Shown: positions 42,925-48,628 of the stretch, in pieces
How the letters are laid out: each line of letters opens with the position of its first letter
Position numbering within the stretch: position 1 is the stretch's first letter
Assembly: GCA_946406195.1 (NCBI GenBank)
Contig: CAMJJT010000006.1
Location: 37,864-101,863 of the forward strand
Source of the DNA: an uncultured Bacteroidales bacterium
GTDB lineage: Bacteria; Bacteroidota; Bacteroidia; Bacteroidales; Paludibacteraceae
Reading direction: 5' to 3'
DNA length: 64,000 nucleotides
Position numbers and translations under genes: made by a program
Notes under the pieces: generated by a model
Seen by the model: the letters and a program-made list of their open reading frames with translations, nothing else
Told to the model about the DNA's origin: nothing
The model's database searches: none

Positions 42925-45108
42925 ATGAATGTAACACATGAAGAATTAGTGAAGGCGCTGCAGACCTATTTTGGTTTTGACACCTTCAAAGGGAATCAGG
43001 AAGCCATCATTAGAAACGTGATGGAAGGTAAAGACACTTTCGTTCTGATGCCTACGGGCGGCGGAAAGAGTCTTTGTTTCCAGTTACCATCGTTGATCAT
43101 GGATGGTATGGCTATCGTGATCTCTCCGCTGATTGCGCTGATGAAGAACCAAGTAGATGCGATGCGTAACTACTCGGAGGAGGATGGTGTGGCACACTTC
43201 ATCAACTCGAGTCTGAGCCGACCGGAGATAGCTGCGGTGAAAGAGGATGTGCTGTCAGGCAAGACGAAGTTGCTGTATCTGGCGCCGGAGAGTTTGCAGA
43301 AGACAGAGAACGTGGATTTCTTGCAGGGCGTGAAGATCAGTTTTTACGCCGTAGATGAGGCGCATTGTATCTCGGAGTGGGGTCATGATTTCCGTCCGGA
43401 GTACAGTCAGATCCGGAGTATGGTTCAGCGAATCGGCAAGGCGCCGATCATCGCGTTGACAGCCACCGCTACGCCGAAAGTGCAGAAGGATATACAGAAG
43501 AACCTCGGGATGCTGGATGCTACTGTTTTCAAGAGCAGTTTCAACCGTCCGAACCTGTATTACGAAGTACGTCCGAAGACAGAAGAGGTGGATAAGGATC
43601 TTGTTCGGTTCATCCGCGGAATGGAAGGAAAAAGCGGAATAGTATATTGTCTCGCGCGCAAGGAAGTGGAAGATCTGGCGGAAGTGCTGAAAGTGAACGG
43701 TATATCCGCTCGTCCGTACCATGCCGGCATGGACGCTGCGACGCGTAGTGCTAACCAAGATGCGTTCCTGATGGAGGAAGTGCAGGTGATCGTAGCGACC
43801 ATCGCTTTCGGTATGGGAATCGACAAGCCGGACGTGCGGTTTGTGGTCCATTACGACATCCCGAAGAGCTTGGAGGGATATTATCAAGAGACAGGTCGTG
43901 CAGGCCGTGATGGCGGAGAAGGTATATGTCTGTGTTTCTACAGCCCGGACGACATCGAGCGTCTGAGACGATTCCAGAAAGACAAGACGCCGAAAGAGAT
44001 AGGTATCGGCAACCAGTTGTTGTTTGAGACGCAGAGTTACGCGGAGAGCACGATTTGCCGGCGGAAACTGCTGCTGCACTATTTCGGCGAGGAATATACG
44101 GAGGAGAAATGCGGTAACTGCGATAACTGCCGGAAGACCTATAAACAGGTAGATGCGAGTGAGTTGCTGCAGATCGCGCTGGAGACCATCCAACAGGTGA
44201 ACGAGCATCACAAAGCCGAGCATATCGTAGATATCCTGCACGGCAACCAGACAGCCGAAGTGATGAGTTATCACCACGACGAGTTGGAGAACTTCGGTGC
44301 TGCAAGCGATGAGGAGGAGAGCACGTTACACGCTATCCTGCGTCAGGCGCTGTTGGTAGGCATGATCACGAAGGATGTAGATTCGTACGGCGATTTGAAG
44401 TTGACCAAAGATGGTACGAAATTCATTCGCAAACCGGGTAAGTTCGAGGTGCCGATTGAGGTACACGACGAGGATGATGAGATGATGGAAGGTGCTGCTG
44501 CGACGTGCGCGGCAGCGGATGAGGTGCTGTACTCGATCTTGAAAGATATTCGCCGCAAAGTAGCGAAGAAAAACGATGTACCGCCGTTCGTCATTTTCCA
44601 AGACCCGAGTCTGGAAGCGATGGCGACGACTTATCCGATCACGATGGATGAGTTGCTGCTGATCCCGGGTGTGGGTGTAGCGAAAGCCAAACGGTACGGC
44701 GATGAGTTCCTTCGCGTTATTAAGGAGTACGTGGACGAGAACGAGATCATTCGTCCGGATGACATGCGTATCCGCACGGTAGCGAAGAAGAGTACGCGTA
44801 AGAAACAGATCATTCAAGCTATCGACCGGCGTGTGGATCTGGACGACCTCGCGGAGAGCAACGGTATGTCCATGGAAGAGATGATGGACGAACTGGAGGC
44901 AATCGTTTTCAGCGGCACGAAGATCAATATCAATTACTTTATTCAGGAGGTAGTGGACCCCGATGAGGAGGAGGAGATATACGATTATTTCAAGAACGCG
45001 GATGACGATAACATCAAGAAAGCGATGGAGGAGTTAGGCGAGGATTACTACGACGAGATGCATGTGCGGTTGGTACGGCTGAAGTTCCATTGCGATCTTG
45101 GGAATTGA
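42925..45108 (+). CDS. recQ: ATP-dependent DNA helicase RecQ
   Basis: 727 residues. Helicase motifs: GFDTFKGNQEAII (motif 0), LMPTGGGKSLCFQLP (Walker A), AVDEAHCISEWGHDFRPEY (DEAH and aromatic loop), ALTATATPKVQKDI (III), AFGMGIDKPDVRFVVHYDIPKS (V) and QETGRAGRDGG (VI). The RecQ-C zinc module has CRRKLLLHYFGEE and CGNCDNC. The C-terminal region contains an HRDC-like segment (LEAMATTYPITMDELLLIPGVG, about 560-580). It unwinds recombination and replication intermediates. The start at 42925 is preceded by an AATTGAG heptad pair. Confidence 0.95.
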   Translation: MNVTHEELVKALQTYFGFDTFKGNQEAIIRNVMEGKDTFVLMPTGGGKSLCFQLPSLIMDGMAIVISPLIALMKNQVDAMRNYSEEDGVAHFINSSLSRPEIAAVKEDVLSGKTKLLYLAPESLQKTENVDFLQGVKISFYAVDEAHCISEWGHDFRPEYSQIRSMVQRIGKAPIIALTATATPKVQKDIQKNLGMLDATVFKSSFNRPNLYYEVRPKTEEVDKDLVRFIRGMEGKSGIVYCLARKEVEDLAEVLKVNGISARPYHAGMDAATRSANQDAFLMEEVQVIVATIAFGMGIDKPDVRFVVHYDIPKSLEGYYQETGRAGRDGGEGICLCFYSPDDIERLRRFQKDKTPKEIGIGNQLLFETQSYAESTICRRKLLLHYFGEEYTEEKCGNCDNCRKTYKQVDASELLQIALETIQQVNEHHKAEHIVDILHGNQTAEVMSYHHDELENFGAASDEEESTLHAILRQALLVGMITKDVDSYGDLKLTKDGTKFIRKPGKFEVPIEVHDEDDEMMEGAAATCAAADEVLYSILKDIRRKVAKKNDVPPFVIFQDPSLEAMATTYPITMDELLLIPGVGVAKAKRYGDEFLRVIKEYVDENEIIRPDDMRIRTVAKKSTRKKQIIQAIDRRVDLDDLAESNGMSMEEMMDELEAIVFSGTKININYFIQEVVDPDEEEEIYDYFKNADDDNIKKAMEELGEDYYDEMHVRLVRLKFHCDLGN

Positions 45109-45124
45109 TTTTCGAGTGATTGAA

Positions 45125-45317
45125 GAACATAAACAGAGATTTATACTGCGAAAGGAATAGTTTGCTATTCCGGCCTACGCGGCCTTGAGCGTACTTGCCC
45201 TTTAGGGCGCGCTCGTAAGCGAGCTTCCAGCGCCCCCTAAATGCCAAATCCGCAGCAGCAGAGCTGCTTAAATAGCAAACTATACGCTTTCGCAGCGATA
45301 AACATAGATAAAATTCG
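45125..45317. repeat. Interspersed element, long form with 150-bp inverted-repeat core
   Basis: Flanking motifs match the short form at 42241-42301: GAACATAAACAGAGATTTATA on the left, GCGATAAACATAGATAAA on the right. The core (45146-45295) has terminal inverted repeats CTGCGAAAG/CTTTCGCAG and ATAGTTTGCTATT/AATAGCAAACTAT, with GC-rich inner hairpins. It encodes no protein. It looks like a MITE-type element or a structured RNA; its transcription is unproven. Confidence 0.65.
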
Positions 45318-45401
45318 TAGCTGACACCAAAATTTGGTATATATAGATAAAATTGTCGGCATAGATAATTTTGGTTTATATTGATAAAAATTTGAAGGGA
45401 T

Positions 45402-45842
45402 ATGCAATATACTTTGAAACGGGTAATCGATACGCATCCTGAGTGGATTGAAGGACTCAAAAAGAAATGCTATGCCGTGAATGGATGTTGCATGACCATA
45501 CATAAAGATTTAGGACCGTTTTTGAATGAATATATGTACCAAGACGGACTGAAAATCTTATTTAACGAACAAGAAATCCCTTATCAAAAAGAATACTATT
45601 TTAGTATCAACTATCACGGGCAACGGATTGAACACAAGCATTTTGTGGATTTTTTGATAAATGATGAGATCATTTTGGAATGCAAAGCTGTAGAGCAATT
45701 AACGGCAGAACATCGGCAACAATTATGGAATTATATGCGGTTAAGCGGTAAGCCTGTTGGTATTTTATATAATTTTGGACCTGTCAATGCACAATCCGAG
45801 CATTATTATTTAGATAAAGAAGGTACAATGTACATGTTTTGA
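45402..45842 (+). CDS. GxxExxY family protein
   Basis: 146 residues. It matches the small GxxExxY family: TIHKDLGPFLNEYMYQDGLKILF corresponds to the name-giving segment, though the conserved Glu appears shifted or replaced (GPFLNEY). FVDFLINDEIILECKAVEQL carries the D...ExK pattern of a PD-(D/E)xK-like fold, and WNYMRLSGKPVGILYNFG is the usual C-terminal motif. Function is unknown; nuclease activity is only suggested by fold. It begins 85 bp after the repeat element and ends 1 bp before rimO, so it may be a recent arrival in front of the operon. Confidence 0.85.
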   Translation: MQYTLKRVIDTHPEWIEGLKKKCYAVNGCCMTIHKDLGPFLNEYMYQDGLKILFNEQEIPYQKEYYFSINYHGQRIEHKHFVDFLINDEIILECKAVEQLTAEHRQQLWNYMRLSGKPVGILYNFGPVNAQSEHYYLDKEGTMYMF

Positions 45843-45843
45843 A

Positions 45844-47265
45844 ATGCAAAAAGGCGTAGTTGATTTTATCACTTTGGGATGCTCGAAGAATCTGGTGGAT
45901 GCAGAGCGGGTGATGCGGCAGTTAGAGGCGGCAGGATGGACGTGTGTGCATGACCCCGAAGAACCGAAAGGGGAAGTGTGCGTGATCAATACCTGCGGAT
46001 TCATCGGAGACGCCAAAGAGGAGAGTATCAACATGATCCTACAGATGGCGGAACGGAAGAAGAAAGGGAAGCTCAGGAAGTTGATTGTCATGGGATGTTT
46101 GAGCGAACGGTATCGCGCGGAGCTGGAGGCGGAGTTGCCGGAGGTGGATGCGTACTATGGGAAGTTTGATTTTATGGGGATGGTAGATTTCTTAAGCGCT
46201 CTATCCTCGTCAAAAAACGTCCTGCCCCGGACTCGTGCTTTTGCGTTCCCCATCCGCAAAAGAACGTTTTTGCCCGAGGACACGCGCTTAGGCGGGTGTG
46301 GGGAGAGAGTACAGAGTTATGAAAGACATTTGACGACACCGAATCACTATGCTTATCTGAAGATAAGCGAGGGATGCAACCGGATGTGCTCGTATTGCGC
46401 TATACCGCTGATTACGGGAAGACATACCAGTCGGCCGATGGAGGAGATTTTGGACGAAGTGAAATGGCTCGTTAGTCAAGGGGTGAAGGAGTTTAACGTC
46501 ATTGCACAGGATCTGAGTAGTTATGGGCTGGATTTAGTCGAAAGTCGAAAGTCAAAAGTCGAAAGAAAGCATTTGTTGCCGGAACTGGTGGATAGGATGG
46601 CACAGATAGAGGGTGTGGAATGGATCCGACTGCACTATGCGTACCCGACGGATTTTCCGGAAGGGTTGTTGGAGGTGATGGCAAAGCATAAGAACGTGTG
46701 CAAGTACCTTGACATCGCTTTGCAACATTGCACGGATCATATGTTGGGTCTGATGCGGCGACATATCACCCGAGCGGAACAAGATGCGTTGATTCGTACG
46801 ATTCGGGAGAAAGTACCGGGTATTTGTATCCGGACGACGCTGTTAGTAGGTCATCCGGGTGAGACAGAGGAAGATTTTGAGGAGTTGAAAGCGTGGGTGA
46901 AAGAGATGCGATTTGACCGAATGGGATGCTTCGCCTATTCGGACGAAGAAGGGACATATGCCAACCGACATTATAAAGACGACGTGCCGCAGGAGGTGAA
47001 AGAAGCCCGGGCAGCGGAGCTGATGGCTATTCAGCAAGAGATAAGCGGAGAGTTGATGCAGCGGTTTGTAGGCAAGACAGAACGGGTGATCATCGACCGA
47101 GAGGAAGGCGAGTATCTCATCGGAAGGACACAATACGACAGTCCGGAGGTGGATTGCGAGGTTCTCGTTGAGAACATTGGTAATTTGTCATTGGTCATTG
47201 GTCATTTATATGATGTGAAGATCACGAAGGCAGAAGAATTTGATTTATACGGAGATATATGTTAA
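45844..47265 (+). CDS. rimO: Ribosomal protein S12 methylthiotransferase RimO
   Basis: 473 residues, about 40 longer than the usual ~430. The UPF0004 domain with three Cys (LGCSKNLVDAE, INTCGFIGDAKEES, VMGCLSERY) precedes the radical SAM domain (SEGCNRMCSYCAIPLITG) and a TRAM-like C terminus (GKTERVIIDREEGEYLIGRTQYDSPEVD). It adds methylthio to an Asp of ribosomal protein S12. Extra length comes from three repeat-derived in-frame segments: a 96-bp palindromic insert between the first two domains (46194-46289), a heptad array (46536-46565) and a second heptad array (47175-47209). The catalytic Cys residues are all present. Confidence 0.94.
   Translation: MQKGVVDFITLGCSKNLVDAERVMRQLEAAGWTCVHDPEEPKGEVCVINTCGFIGDAKEESINMILQMAERKKKGKLRKLIVMGCLSERYRAELEAELPEVDAYYGKFDFMGMVDFLSALSSSKNVLPRTRAFAFPIRKRTFLPEDTRLGGCGERVQSYERHLTTPNHYAYLKISEGCNRMCSYCAIPLITGRHTSRPMEEILDEVKWLVSQGVKEFNVIAQDLSSYGLDLVESRKSKVERKHLLPELVDRMAQIEGVEWIRLHYAYPTDFPEGLLEVMAKHKNVCKYLDIALQHCTDHMLGLMRRHITRAEQDALIRTIREKVPGICIRTTLLVGHPGETEEDFEELKAWVKEMRFDRMGCFAYSDEEGTYANRHYKDDVPQEVKEARAAELMAIQQEISGELMQRFVGKTERVIIDREEGEYLIGRTQYDSPEVDCEVLVENIGNLSLVIGHLYDVKITKAEEFDLYGDIC
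46194..46289 (+). repeat. 96-bp in-frame palindromic insert in rimO
   Basis: Left arm blocks AAGCGC, TCCTCG, CAAAAAACGT and CTTTTGCG are mirrored on the right as CGCAAAAG, ACGTTTTTG, CGAGGA and GCGCTT, with a 17-bp asymmetric stretch in the left arm. The length is exactly 32 codons. The encoded segment (SSSKNVLPRTRAFAFPIRKR and on) has no counterpart in ordinary RimO. Confidence 0.82.
46536..46565 (+). repeat. In-frame heptad array in rimO
   Basis: Four units of AGTCGAA (third AGTCAAA), encoding VESRKSKVERK in the radical SAM domain. Confidence 0.85.
47175..47209 (+). repeat. Second in-frame heptad array in rimO
   Basis: Five units of CATTGGT or its variants, encoding the segment IGNLSLVIGHLYD in the TRAM-like domain. 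Confidence 0.75.
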
Positions 47266-47537
47266 CAAAAGATTTAATAGGTCTCATTGCGAACGCGTCA
47301 GGAATGAAGAAAAAAGACGTGGAGCATATGCTGAGTACCACTAACGCCATCATTCGCGAGAACCTGATGGCCGGTAAATCCATTCAAATGCAAGGCTTAG
47401 GTGCATTGGAAGTGAAAGCACGCAAAGAGCGTGTGATCGTTCATCCGCGGACGGGTGAGCGGAGCGTGGTTCCGAGTAAGAGCCAATTAGTGTTCCGGCC
47501 TGTAGCCAACATGAAAGACGAACTGAAAAAGATCTAA
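47259..47537 (+). CDS. HU family DNA-binding protein
   Basis: 92 residues, the full HU/IHF length. Helical N-terminal half (LIGLIANASGMKKKDVEHMLSTTNAIIREN), the MQGLGALEVKARKERVIVHPRTGER saddle arms and C-terminal FRPVANMKDELKKI. It binds and bends DNA. The ATG overlaps the last two rimO codons by 7 bp, and the next gene starts 3 bp after its stop, so translation is probably coupled. Confidence 0.9.
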   Translation: MLTKDLIGLIANASGMKKKDVEHMLSTTNAIIRENLMAGKSIQMQGLGALEVKARKERVIVHPRTGERSVVPSKSQLVFRPVANMKDELKKI

Positions 47538-47540
47538 ACG

Positions 47541-48620
47541 ATGGGAGATAATAAACTTAGTTGGACCGAATTACGGCGTGCGTTGGCGTCGCGTGCAGGC
47601 ATAAGCGAGAAAGAAGCGAACACGTTTCTGAACGCTTTCAACGAGCAGTTGGTAGTGGCTCTCAAAAGCGACAAGCAGGTCAGAGTGAACGGTTTGGGAA
47701 CTTTCAAGTTACAAGCCGTGGCACCGCGTAAGAGCGTGAATGTGAGTACCGGTGAGGAGATCACCATCGAGGGGTACAACAAGATTGCTTTTGTGCCCGA
47801 AGTAGGTGTGAAAGAGCTGATTGAAGGTAGGCAGATGTCTGCTGTCAGCGAGGCGAATGAGCCGATTGACCCACTGAAGAAACTCGGAGCGCAGGCAGAA
47901 GAGATCGTAGATATCTTAGGCGAATTGGGGCAAAAACCTATTAAGGGACAAGGGGACAAGGTACAAAGTACAAATGACGATGGACAAAGGACAAAGGAGG
48001 AAGTAGTTGAGCCGGAACCTGTTGTTGAGCCAGAACCTGTTGTTGAGCCGGAGAAACCGGAGGTACCGGAGAAACCGATGGAGCCGGAAAAGCCGGAGGA
48101 GCCAGAGAAGCCTAAAAAACCGAAGAAAGAATTCCATTTTATGCGGGACACGTTGATATGCGTGGTGATTTTGCTGATGTTATTATTAGGAGGGTATTTC
48201 TTCCTACGTGAACAGTTGGGCGGATGGATCGATGAGTTGGTGAATCCGCAGACAGAGGTTAGAAGCGAGCAGGTAGAAGCCTCTCCCCTGCCCTCCCCTG
48301 AAGGGAAGGGAGAGGATAGGGTTCAGCCTTCAGAAGTCAGCTATCAGCCAGCAGAAGAAGAGTGGACGTTTGAGGATATATTGGTGGTAGAAGAGATTAC
48401 GGAAGGAAGCCGTTTGGCATGGATAGCCAAGAAACATTACGGCAACAAAGCCTACTGGCCGTATATCTACGCTGCCAACAAAGAACAATTACCTAATCCC
48501 AGTATTATCCCTGTGGGAACACCGATTCGTGTGCCTAAACTGAGTGCGGCTATGCGCGACACGACGGATGAACGATTCTTGAGAATTCGGGAAGAAGCGA
48601 GGAGAAAAATTGAGAATTGA
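47541..48620 (+). CDS. HU-like DNA-binding domain fused to a transmembrane helix and LysM domain
   Basis: 359 residues. An N-terminal HU/IHF-type domain (about 1-95; SWTELRRALASRAGISEKEANTFLNAF, NGLGTFKLQAVAPRKSVNV) is followed by an acidic linker with PE-rich repeats (VEPEPVVEPEPVVEPEKPE) and one transmembrane helix (about 200-222; TLICVVILLMLLLGGYFF). A second linker precedes a LysM domain near the end (EGSRLAWIAKKHYGNKAYWPYIYAANKEQL, IPVGTPIRVP). The order places DNA binding in the cytoplasm and peptidoglycan binding in the periplasm. Three repeat-derived segments lie in the linkers (47945-47998, 48280-48315, 48322-48354). Its stop overlaps the uvrA start. Confidence 0.85.
   Translation: MGDNKLSWTELRRALASRAGISEKEANTFLNAFNEQLVVALKSDKQVRVNGLGTFKLQAVAPRKSVNVSTGEEITIEGYNKIAFVPEVGVKELIEGRQMSAVSEANEPIDPLKKLGAQAEEIVDILGELGQKPIKGQGDKVQSTNDDGQRTKEEVVEPEPVVEPEPVVEPEKPEVPEKPMEPEKPEEPEKPKKPKKEFHFMRDTLICVVILLMLLLGGYFFLREQLGGWIDELVNPQTEVRSEQVEASPLPSPEGKGEDRVQPSEVSYQPAEEEWTFEDILVVEEITEGSRLAWIAKKHYGNKAYWPYIYAANKEQLPNPSIIPVGTPIRVPKLSAAMRDTTDERFLRIREEARRKIEN
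47945..47998 (+). repeat. In-frame array of GGACAAG-type units in the HU-LysM gene
   Basis: Degenerate heptads GGACAAG, GTACAAA, GGACAAA, encoding KGQGDKVQSTNDDGQRTKEE in the first linker. Confidence 0.78.
48280..48315 (+). repeat. GC-rich in-frame palindromic insert, copy C
   Basis: CCTCTCCC...CCCTGAAGGG...GGGAGAGG, near-perfect inverted repeat, encoding SPLPSPEGKGED in the second linker of the HU-LysM gene. A KTCAG-type array (48322-48354) follows directly. Confidence 0.8.
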
Positions 48621-48628
48621 GAATTGAA
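48608..48628 (+). repeat. Heptad triplet at the HU-LysM/uvrA junction
   Basis: Three units AATTGAG, AATTGAG, AATTGAA. They contain both the stop codon of the HU-LysM gene (TGA 48618-48620) and the uvrA start (TTG 48617-48619). The same unit lies before recQ (42899-42914). Confidence 0.82.

Noticed and set aside
42925..47265. Antiviral defence island around recQ and the GxxExxY gene
   Set aside because: RecQ is the ordinary housekeeping form with zinc module and HRDC-like end. No restriction, toxin or other defence effector is adjacent; the neighbours are rimO, HU and uvrA.
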